This document shows positions 52,628 through 59,834 of a DNA stretch of 64,000 nucleotides, piece by piece. The notes beneath the pieces are model-generated. The model was given only the letters and a program-made list of their open reading frames with translations. It had not been told where the DNA came from and made no database searches. Position numbers and translations under genes: made by a program. Each line of letters begins with the position of its first letter. The first letter of the stretch is position 1. This DNA comes from JAJRVM01 sp041752115 (GTDB taxonomy: Bacteria; Planctomycetota; Planctomycetia; Pirellulales; Pirellulaceae), in assembly GCA_041752115.1 (NCBI GenBank), contig JBGSHS010000265.1:1-64000 (forward strand), read 5' to 3'.

Positions 52628-54436
52628 TCAACCAAGTTCCTCGAGCGTCTCCCATCGCTGATAGGCCTCGGCCAGCTCGTGTTCGAGCGATTTGAGTCGT
52701 GCCTGCTGGCGCGCCATTTCCTCGCCAGGGCGTCGGTAGTACTCCGGCTGGGCCATTGCCGCGTGAAGCTCCGCCAGCTCCGCCTCCAACTGCTCGATCC
52801 GCGCCGGCAAAGCGGCCAGTTCCTGCTGTTGCCTGTAGGTCAGGCGCCGCTTTCCTGACGTCGTGGGAGGCTCGGGACGTGGCTTCGATCGTGCAGACGC
52901 CTGCGGGGCTTGCTCGTTGCGTTGCGATTCGATCGCCTGGCGTGCTCGCAGCCAATCATCGTAGCCCCCTTCATACTCGCGAACGGTCCCTTCTTCAAAC
53001 ACGATCAAGCTGGTGACAAGGTTATTGAGGAACGCTCGGTCGTGGCTCACCACCAGTACAGTCCCGGTGAATTCGATCAGCCGTTCTTCCAGCAGCTCGA
53101 GCGTTTCGGCATCCAAATCATTGGTTGGTTCGTCCAGCACAATGACATTGGCCGGTTTGGCAAAGAGCCGGGCCAGCAGCACGCGATTCCGCTCGCCACC
53201 TGACAGGAACTTCACCTGCGTACGCGCTCGCTCCGGCGTGAACAGGAAATCCTGCAGGTAGCCAAGTACATGCCGCGACTCGCCGGCCACACGCACCGTA
53301 TCGTAACCGTCGCCGACGTTTTGCTGCACCGTGGTTTCGTCGTCCAGCTGTTCTCGAAGCTGGTCGAAGTAGGCGATTTGCAGGTTGGTACCCAGACGTG
53401 CACGGCCTGCGTCGGGAGCCAGCTGGCCGAGCAATAGTCGCAGCAGAGTGGTCTTCCCTGCTCCATTGGGTCCGACAATGCCGACCTTGTCACCGCGCAT
53501 GATGACCGTGGAAAAGTCACGCACGATCGGCCGATGCGGATGGGCGAAGGAGATCTCATCGACCGCAGCCACCAGATTGCCACTCCGCTGACCTTCTTCG
53601 ATTCGCAAGGCCACGCGTCCCGGCCCTTTCCGACGCTCGCGATGTTGGCGCCGCATCTGTTCCAGGGCCCTCACGCGCCCCTCATTCCGCGTGCGGCGAG
53701 CCTTGATACCCTGCCGAATCCACGCTTCCTCCTGAGCCAGCTTCCGATCAAATTCGGCATTCTGCTTCTCTTCCGCCGCGAGGGTCGCTTCCTTGCGCCG
53801 CAAAAAAGCGTCATAGTCGCACGACCAATCGAACAGCCGGCCCCGATCCAGTTCCAGGATCCGCGAGGCCAGACGGCGCAGGAACATGCGATCGTGCGTC
53901 ACGAAGATCAACGTGGTTTCCCACCGCAGCAGAAAATCCTCCAACCAGGTAATCGTGGCGATATCAAGATGGTTGGTCGGCTCATCCAACAACAATACGT
54001 TGGGATCGGGCGCCAACGTGCGTGCCAGCAACGCGCGCCGCTTCATGCCCGATGAGAGCAATTCGAACCGGTCTTCGCCCTCCAATCCGGTGCACGAGAG
54101 CACGCGTTTGACCTGCTGCTCCGCCTTCCATGGTTCCAGTTCTCCCGAGCGGAGCAGAGGCTGCAGTGATTCCGCCACGACGTCGGCCACGCGGCCACCC
54201 AGGTCCTGCGGCACGTTCTGTGGCAGCAACGCCACGCGAGTGGCTGGAGCAAAGAGAATCTCGCCCGCGTCCGGCTCCATATCGCCCGTGAGCAGACGCA
54301 TTAGGGTCGTCTTGCCGGAACCGTTGCGCCCCAACAACCCGATCCGCTCTCCCACTTCGATCTGGCACGTGATCTCGTCGAGCAACGTCGGCCCGCGAAA
54401 CCGAATGCTCAGCTCGTTGATCGTGATCTGGGCCAT
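52628..54436 (-). CDS. ABC-F family ATPase, Uup/EttA-type
   Basis: 602 residues, two tandem ABC domains without membrane parts, acting on the ribosome or DNA. Domain 1: GLLGRNGSGKTTLMRLL (Walker A), LLSSGMKRRALLARTL (a signature variant, SSGM for SGGE/Q), NVLLLDEPTNHLD (Walker B). An Arg/Lys-rich linker follows (KARRTRNEGRVRALEQMRRQHRERRK), as in the P-site tRNA interaction motif. Domain 2: GIVGPNGAGKTTLLRLLLG, LSGGERNRVLLARL, VIVLDEPTNDLD. The last ~90 residues form the Uup-type coiled coil (YRQQQELAALPARIEQLEAELAEL). ATG 54436 is preceded by no strong ribosome site. The 3' end abuts a GNAT remnant in the same frame. Confidence 0.92.
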   Translation of the reverse strand: MAQITINELSIRFRGPTLLDEITCQIEVGERIGLLGRNGSGKTTLMRLLTGDMEPDAGEILFAPATRVALLPQNVPQDLGGRVADVVAESLQPLLRSGELEPWKAEQQVKRVLSCTGLEGEDRFELLSSGMKRRALLARTLAPDPNVLLLDEPTNHLDIATITWLEDFLLRWETTLIFVTHDRMFLRRLASRILELDRGRLFDWSCDYDAFLRRKEATLAAEEKQNAEFDRKLAQEEAWIRQGIKARRTRNEGRVRALEQMRRQHRERRKGPGRVALRIEEGQRSGNLVAAVDEISFAHPHRPIVRDFSTVIMRGDKVGIVGPNGAGKTTLLRLLLGQLAPDAGRARLGTNLQIAYFDQLREQLDDETTVQQNVGDGYDTVRVAGESRHVLGYLQDFLFTPERARTQVKFLSGGERNRVLLARLFAKPANVIVLDEPTNDLDAETLELLEERLIEFTGTVLVVSHDRAFLNNLVTSLIVFEEGTVREYEGGYDDWLRARQAIESQRNEQAPQASARSKPRPEPPTTSGKRRLTYRQQQELAALPARIEQLEAELAELHAAMAQPEYYRRPGEEMARQQARLKSLEHELAEAYQRWETLEELG

Positions 54437-54588
54437 GGGTCACCGACAAGTGAAAAGCAGTGAGAGCAGGGGTTGCTGGCAGGTCATTCCTCAATCCCTC
54501 GCAGCGGGGCACATTGCAGACCAGCATAGAGGCCCTAGGCTCAATTGGGAATGGGTTTCCTCCCCACCGGCCTCTGGCTGGGAATCGC
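54437..54588. other. Gap before the palindromic element
   Basis: 150 bp upstream of the ABC-F gene with no feature. It is part of a 777-bp gap that also holds the repeat element and the 54865 sequence. Confidence 0.35.
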
Positions 54589-54730
54589 GGGAAAAACAAC
54601 TTCCCTGGTCAGCCGGTTTCCCACGCCCTGCGCGAGTGTGGCTAGTTTCCCTCGCTCTGCGCGAGCGTGGCTAGTTTCCCACGCTCTGCGCGAGCGTGGC
54701 TACCAGAGAAACGCCGAAGTTGTTTTTCCC
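54589..54730. repeat. Palindromic 29-bp tandem element with 15-bp perfect terminal inverted repeats
   Basis: GGGAAAAACAACTTC (54589-54603) is the exact reverse complement of GAAGTTGTTTTTCCC (54716-54730). Between lie three palindromes of 21 bp (54621-54641, 54650-54670, 54679-54699) repeated with period 29: stem CCACGCTC, loop TGCGC, stem GAGCGTGG, with small changes in copies 1 and 2. Left and right inner arms also match each other imperfectly (CCTGGT and ACCAG). The sequence does not code. Two diverged relatives lie at 18980-19068 and 50585-50674. Confidence 0.85.
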
Positions 54731-55213
54731 TCGTGCTTTAGATGCCTGTGAACCCATGCCATTGGTCATGTGTCCTGCCTGGGAAGATGTGCCGCCGCGG
54801 TGACACTTCCACGGCCGTTTGGCTGGGAGGCCCAACTGCGGGTGGATGCCTCGCTGCGGCACACGGAACCGCAGAATATCGAACTGGGAACGTCCCATGC
54901 CGACGTAGGGGATCACGGTCTGGCGGATCATACGCTCAATGATCCCAACACAACACAGACAACCTTGATCGTTCGGCGGTTCCTTGGTGGATATCCTGCG
55001 ATTCAACTGCCCCGGTGATCGACGCGCCAACTGCTCGACCTTGATGAGTCGCAATACAAGGCAAGTTGTACGTCCTGAAGCAGGGCGTGCCCGAAATCCC
55101 GGAGACTGAGGTTGTCTCCGGCAGCCATCAAACCGCAAAATGGTGGAAACAACCAAAGAACTCTGCTCCTCCGAGCAGATCCTCCAGACCTCGTTACCAC
55201 AGGTGACCAGATT
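54731..55213. other. Upstream region of rtcB
   Basis: 480 bp. The frame of RtcB is open from 55112 but the extension is Pro/Asn-rich and unlike RtcB N-termini. The region contains copy 2 of the dispersed 30-bp sequence. No promoter pair is distinct. Confidence 0.35.
54865..54896 (-). repeat. Dispersed 30-bp intergenic sequence, copy 2
   Basis: Its reverse complement matches 43950-43979 at 26 of 30 positions, with an identical GTTCGATATTCTGCGGTT core. Confidence 0.7.
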
Positions 55214-56605
55214 ATGAATAGTCGCCAGTTGTTGAAACTGGGCGTGCCGCAGGAATGCCTGAAGGAGGCGATGCGCGCCGTGCAGTCGGCGGCACAGAAG
55301 GGAACTGCCAAGGGAAAGGCGATCAAGCAGCAGCTGGCTGTCGTCCTGGAATCGCCCGCCGACCACGTGGACGATGAACACTGGGGCGGCCTGGCGCGCT
55401 CCATCCTCGAAGATCGTGCGTTCGTACCTCCTCAGCCGGTTACGTATCAGACGTGGGGAAGTACTGACATCGATGAGCAGTCCCATGCGCAGATGCGTCA
55501 GGCCTGCCATGTGCCGGTCGCCGTTGCCGGTGCGCTGATGCCCGATGCGCACGTCGGTTACGGACTGCCGATCGGCGGCGTGTTGGCCTGCGATCAGGCG
55601 GTGATTCCGTATGCCGTCGGAGTGGACATTGCCTGTCGCATGAAACTCTCCGTGCTCGACATGCCCGTCGACTCGTTGGACACACGGTTCGAATCGTACA
55701 AGCAGAGTCTGGAGCGTGGCACGAATTTCGGTGTCGGTGCCGAGTACAAGACGCCGCGGACACACGCCGTCATGGATCAGGATTGGTCGATCACTCGGAT
55801 CACTCGTGAACACAAGGACAAGGCGTGGCGTCAGCTGGGCACCTCCGGATCCGGCAATCACTTTGTCGAATTCGGTGTGCTGGCGATCGATCATGACGAT
55901 CCGGAGCTGCAACTGAGCGCTGGAAAATACGTCGCTTTGTTGAGCCACAGCGGGAGTCGTGGAACCGGCGCCGCCGTCTGCTCGACGTACAGCTCAATCG
56001 CACAGTCTCAGCTGTCATCCCGCTATACGGACCTGGGTCGGCTCGCATGGCTCGATCTCGACAGTCAGGCCGGCCAGGAATACTGGGAGGCGATGAATCT
56101 GATGGGCGACTACGCCGCGGCCAACCATGATATTATCCATCGCCAGGTCGCCGGGCTGTTGGGGGCACACATCATTGCGGGAGTCGAAAACCATCACAAT
56201 TTCGCCTGGAAGGAAGTGCATCAGGGACGCGAAGTGGTCGTGCATCGTAAAGGAGCGACGCCGGCCGGTGCCGGGGTGTTGGGCGTGATTCCCGGCTCCA
56301 TGGCCGACCCCGCCTTCGTCGTGCGCGGGCTCGGCAACGCCGCCTCGCTGCACTCCGCTTCACACGGCGCCGGCCGCCGCATGTCGCGCAAGCAGGCACG
56401 CGACACGTACAACTTCCAGGCCATTCGAAAGGACCTGGAACGTAAAGGAGTGCGTGTGCTGTCAGCCGGCTCCGATGAAGTTCCAGGCGTCTACAAAGAC
56501 ATCCGCCAGGTCATGCAGGAACAAGCCGATCTGGTCACCATCGTGGCACGCTTCAACCCCAGAATCGTCAAGATGTGCGACGACGGCAGCCGGGCCGAAG
56601 ATTGA
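55214..56605 (+). CDS. rtcB: RtcB-family 3'-5' RNA ligase
   Basis: 463-residue RtcB protein, which joins RNA 2',3'-cyclic phosphate or 3'-phosphate ends to 5'-OH with GTP and Mn2+. Motifs: MPDAHVGYGLPIGGVLA, YAVGVDIACRMKLS with the metal-binding Asp and Cys, GSGNHFVEFGVL with the metal His, LLSHSGSRGTGAAVC, ENHHNFAWKE and VHRKGATPAGAGVLGVIPGSMADPAFVV with the His that is guanylylated. Length normal. ATG 55214 is chosen from family start (NSRQLLKLGVPQECLKEAM). No RtcA, archease or PrfH partner is visible nearby. It may act in tRNA or RNA repair. Confidence 0.92.
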   Translation: MNSRQLLKLGVPQECLKEAMRAVQSAAQKGTAKGKAIKQQLAVVLESPADHVDDEHWGGLARSILEDRAFVPPQPVTYQTWGSTDIDEQSHAQMRQACHVPVAVAGALMPDAHVGYGLPIGGVLACDQAVIPYAVGVDIACRMKLSVLDMPVDSLDTRFESYKQSLERGTNFGVGAEYKTPRTHAVMDQDWSITRITREHKDKAWRQLGTSGSGNHFVEFGVLAIDHDDPELQLSAGKYVALLSHSGSRGTGAAVCSTYSSIAQSQLSSRYTDLGRLAWLDLDSQAGQEYWEAMNLMGDYAAANHDIIHRQVAGLLGAHIIAGVENHHNFAWKEVHQGREVVVHRKGATPAGAGVLGVIPGSMADPAFVVRGLGNAASLHSASHGAGRRMSRKQARDTYNFQAIRKDLERKGVRVLSAGSDEVPGVYKDIRQVMQEQADLVTIVARFNPRIVKMCDDGSRAED

Positions 56606-56630
56606 CAACGCGTTCCGGCGGCGGAAAGAA

Positions 56631-56707
56631 GACAAAAAGATGGGGTGACAAAAAGATGGGCCGCAGGATGACGGTCTTCCCATCTTTTTGTCATCTCATC
56701 TTTTTGC
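56631..56707. terminator. Nested CAAAAAGATGGG inverted repeat between convergent genes
   Basis: TGACAAAAAGATGGG (56646-56660) is a perfect reverse complement of CCCATCTTTTTGTCA (56679-56693). An outer imperfect pair (ACAAAAAGATGGGG at 56632 and CATCTTTTTGCCC at 56697) frames it, so the sequence is a four-fold repeat of a CAAAAAGATG core. It sits between the rtcB stop and the HEAT lipoprotein stop and may end both transcripts. Confidence 0.6.
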
Positions 56708-56772
56708 CCTCAAATACCTGCCCAGGCAGTTGCTCACCATACCCGCCGAACCGCAGAACTCTTTGCCCGGCT

Positions 56773-58575
56773 CTACGACTTATCCGCAGGCGTCTCGCGT
56801 TTGCGGATCTTGGCCACGGCGGCTGTCACATCCGACTGCACGGCTTTGTAGAAGTTCAGCTTGCGCAACAGACGCATCTGGTCAATGCTCTTGCGCGTGC
56901 CGATGTCGCCCAGCAACTGTACGGTGGCCTGCGTGATGAGAAAATCGGTGGGACGAACCACCTCCAGGACCGTGCTCTCAGCGGCCGTACCATAACTGCG
57001 CAGGCAGTCGGCCGCTTCGCGCCGCAGTGATGCGTTCTTCACGAACAGCATCGTGACCGGCTCGATCGCTCGCTCGTCCTGCATCTTCGTCAGCGCGTCC
57101 AGCGTCTCGATCTGGAGAAACCGATTGTCCTCCTCAAGCAGCGTGACGAGAATCGGAACGCTATACGTCCCACCCCAGGCCACCAGCAGCGGAATGGCCG
57201 CACGCCGTACACTGGTATCCACTTTAACATTTTCCACCACGTCACGTGTCGCACGTGCCAGTTCTTTCTTCAGCGCAGGATCTTCAATGGCGTCCGGTGC
57301 CAGATCAGACAGCCGATCAAGGGCCTGCCGCTTGTCAGATGACTCCCCAAGCCGCAGCAGATCGATGTTGGCTTGATGGTACTGAGCGTGTTGGGGGTCG
57401 GTTGCGGCGGCCAGGAGCTCCGCCTTGCGCCGAGCCAGTTCGGCGCGACGCTCGACCTCCGCCGGGTCCTCGACCGGCGTGGTCCGGGGTTGACTGCCCG
57501 CATGCATGGCCGATCCCATCGCCCCGGGAGCTCCCATGCCGCCCCTCGGCCCGATCCTGCTCCCCATCCCAGCCATACTGCCGCGATACCCGGGGCCCGG
57601 CATCCCCGGATGGCCCGCACCCGGAGGCCCCATGCCTGGACTGGGCATCCCCGGTTGCGACATGCCGGGCGTCGGCATTCCGGGACCGGACATGCCAGGC
57701 GGACTACTCCCAGGATAACCGCTCATCGGAGCCGATCCGCCCGCCAGTCCACTGGCCCCGTTCCCAGCCGGCCCAGGATAGCCAGCCGGCCCAGGCGGCA
57801 TTCCCATCCCAGGGAACGGACTGGCCGGAGCTGAAGGATTCTGCACGCCGGGGACAGGCGGCATGGCGGGGCCAGCCCCTGCCTGGGAGCCCATTGGGCC
57901 GGGACTGGCAGGCGGCAGGTTCGCCACTGCCGGTCCGCCGAAGCCCGCTCCACCACCACCGCTCGTCCAGGCGTACGCCGGCATCGTGTGTCCTGGGCGA
58001 GCAATCGTTTTGAGCGCGGCCTCCATCTTCTGTGCGTTGGCCTGAGCCTCCGCCCCGAAATCCATGGCCATGACAAAAGCCAGATACGTTTCATCGATCA
58101 TCAGATATCCGATACCGCTCATCGGCCGTGTCTCTCCGTTGAGCGTCAGGTCCCCGCTGATCGTAATCCGCGCCGCCGGGATCCCGTTAAGCGATGTTTG
58201 CGGGCCGGTCTGGTGCTGGAAGTTGTTACAGCGGGATCGCAATCCTGTCAAACCAACATTGACCGCCGAACTCCAGTCCGGTGCCTGCTGCGAGAAGTCC
58301 TGGTGATGAACTCCATAGGTGAAGACAATACCGGGCTCCGACTTGCCAAAGCGTGGTCCGCGATACATGTATTTCGTCTCGCCCAGCACGTCGGTCGTCT
58401 GTTTCTCCAGCGTGAATTTCGCGGGCAGCCGAAAACGATAAGGACCGGCCGCGGTCTCATCCCCCAAGTCGCCCCATCCCTTGCCCAGCATCCCTTGCAG
58501 CCCGGAGCCATTGCAGCCGGCGAGTTGAACAACACCCAGCACCAGCATGAAGATCGCTATATACCGCCGAAACAT
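56773..58575 (-). CDS. Lipoprotein with HEAT-like repeats and a collagen-like Gly-Pro-Met linker
   Basis: 600 residues. ATG 58575 has GGGAGGG about ten bases upstream. Lipobox VVQLAGC makes residue 21 the lipidated Cys. Residues 40-200 are a beta-rich domain (YRFRLPAKFTLEKQTTDVLGETKYMYRGPRF...) with an unknown fold. Residues about 215-385 are a Gly/Pro/Met-rich linker, with repeats such as PGMPTPGMSQPGMPSPGMG and GMPPGPAGYPGPAGNG, resembling collagen-type G-x-y strings. The C-terminal 200 residues contain HEAT-like helices (DPALKKELARATRDVVENVKVDTSVRRAAIPLLVAWGGTYSVPILVTLLEEDNRFLQIETLDALTKMQDERAIEPV). Planctomycetes have many such modular envelope proteins; role unknown. Confidence 0.75.
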   Translation of the reverse strand: MFRRYIAIFMLVLGVVQLAGCNGSGLQGMLGKGWGDLGDETAAGPYRFRLPAKFTLEKQTTDVLGETKYMYRGPRFGKSEPGIVFTYGVHHQDFSQQAPDWSSAVNVGLTGLRSRCNNFQHQTGPQTSLNGIPAARITISGDLTLNGETRPMSGIGYLMIDETYLAFVMAMDFGAEAQANAQKMEAALKTIARPGHTMPAYAWTSGGGGAGFGGPAVANLPPASPGPMGSQAGAGPAMPPVPGVQNPSAPASPFPGMGMPPGPAGYPGPAGNGASGLAGGSAPMSGYPGSSPPGMSGPGMPTPGMSQPGMPSPGMGPPGAGHPGMPGPGYRGSMAGMGSRIGPRGGMGAPGAMGSAMHAGSQPRTTPVEDPAEVERRAELARRKAELLAAATDPQHAQYHQANIDLLRLGESSDKRQALDRLSDLAPDAIEDPALKKELARATRDVVENVKVDTSVRRAAIPLLVAWGGTYSVPILVTLLEEDNRFLQIETLDALTKMQDERAIEPVTMLFVKNASLRREAADCLRSYGTAAESTVLEVVRPTDFLITQATVQLLGDIGTRKSIDQMRLLRKLNFYKAVQSDVTAAVAKIRKRETPADKS

Positions 58576-58988
58576 GGAGATCCCTCCCTTGAGAAACCAC
58601 GCGCCAAGGGCTTATCGATCGCGGCACTCTAAGACCAAGCAACCAGACTACCACCTGCTGGCTCGCCAGAGCAACAATCGATCGGCTTTTTGTTGGGCGA
58701 GCCAGAGCACCGAGACGGCCTGCGGGTCAGAGCATGGGGCCATGGCATTTTTCTAGTTCACGTCCTCCGATTCGCAACCGTCGCCACAAGGCAATCCCCA
58801 GTTCGGCCGTCACGTCATGGTGGGCCAGGTTCGTTGCTCGGCCCCTCACCGTCGATCCTGCCGGCGCGATGACCACGGGGTGGTGCCGCCCGGAAGATCG
58901 GCTTAGAATGGTCGCCAAACCGACCTCCTGCAAGTGAATCACTTGGCACGAGCCGATCGACCGGGGCACGCAGCTGAAAGAGACTGCC
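58576..58988. other. Gap with one hairpin, no gene
   Basis: About 410 bp. The only element is the hairpin at 58658-58705. The remainder shows no frame with protein character. Confidence 0.4.
58658..58705. repeat. Long hairpin in the divergent gap
   Basis: CTGGCTCGCC (58658-58667) pairs perfectly with GGCGAGCCAG (58696-58705), and inside it CAACAA (58672-58677) pairs with TTGTTG (58690-58695). It could be a structured RNA or a repeat copy. Confidence 0.45.
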
Positions 58989-59798
58989 ATGAAGATCATT
59001 CGTCAACTGGATCCAGACGGAATACCTCAGTTCGCCTGTCTGCAACCAGACGGATCGGCCACACGACTCGACGGAGACGTCTATGGGGTCCCCAGCGACA
59101 GCGGTGTACCCGTGCCAGCTGGCAAACGTCTGGCACCGATCGTCCCGACTGCCATACTCTGCATCGGGCTGAACTATCGCAAGCATGCGGAAGAGGGTGG
59201 GCTCAAGATTCCCGAGCAACCGGTCCTCTTCATGAAGTTGCCAACGGCTGTGCAGAACCCCGACGATCCGATTCTGCTCCCGCGACGACTCGCGAGCAGC
59301 CAGGTCGATTACGAGTGCGAACTGGCGGTGGTGATCGGACGATCGTGCAAGAACGTGTCACGCGCAGCGGCACTCGATTATGTGCTTGGTTACACCTGTG
59401 CCAACGACGTGAGTGCTCGCGACTGGCAGATCCAGTGGGGTGGCAGTCAGTGGTGCCGCGGCAAGACCTTTGACACGTTCTGTCCCCTCGGTCCCTGCCT
59501 GGTTACGCGAGATGAGATTCCCAATGCCAACGACCTGGACATCCAGTCAGTTCTCAACGGCCAGGTGATGCAGAGCGCCAACACAAACGATATGATTTTC
59601 GACATCCCGGCGCTGATCGAGTTCCTCAGTGGCAGCACGCGGCTCGATCCCGGCACGGTCATCCTGACCGGCACGCCCCATGGCGTGGGATTCGCCCGCC
59701 AACCGCAAGTCTTCTTGCGCCCGGGCGATACGATTCGTGTGGAGATTGAGCGGATCGGCACGCTGAGCAATCATGTCGACGAAGAGCTGCTGCACTGA
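58989..59798 (+). CDS. Fumarylacetoacetate hydrolase family enzyme, short form
   Basis: 269 residues, shorter than the FAH gene at 15683. Shows ILCIGLNYRKHAEEGG (catalytic N-Y-x-x-H-x-x-E), VLFMKLPTAVQNPDDPILLPRRLASSQVDYECELAVVIGRSCKNVSRAAALDYVLGYTCANDVSARDWQ with the E-x-E metal ligands, KTFDTFCPLGPCLV, and DPGTVILTGTPHGVGFAR. This set is that of 5-oxopent-3-ene-1,2,5-tricarboxylate decarboxylase/2-hydroxyhepta-2,4-diene-1,7-dioate isomerase-type (HpaG-like) and of acylpyruvase enzymes. The substrate is not given by sequence. The ATG has an AGAGAC purine stretch upstream. Its stop is 36 bp from that of the large peptidase gene on the other strand. Confidence 0.88.
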   Translation: MKIIRQLDPDGIPQFACLQPDGSATRLDGDVYGVPSDSGVPVPAGKRLAPIVPTAILCIGLNYRKHAEEGGLKIPEQPVLFMKLPTAVQNPDDPILLPRRLASSQVDYECELAVVIGRSCKNVSRAAALDYVLGYTCANDVSARDWQIQWGGSQWCRGKTFDTFCPLGPCLVTRDEIPNANDLDIQSVLNGQVMQSANTNDMIFDIPALIEFLSGSTRLDPGTVILTGTPHGVGFARQPQVFLRPGDTIRVEIERIGTLSNHVDEELLH

Positions 59799-59834
59799 GT
59801 CTGCGACGCGGCCCTGACTCAGCAACTACGCAGC

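Noticed and set aside
54621..54699. Three evenly spaced repeats that could suggest a small CRISPR array
   Set aside because: Spacers are identical short sequences rather than unique ones, repeats are short palindromes, and there are no cas genes. It is better read as a tandem palindromic element.
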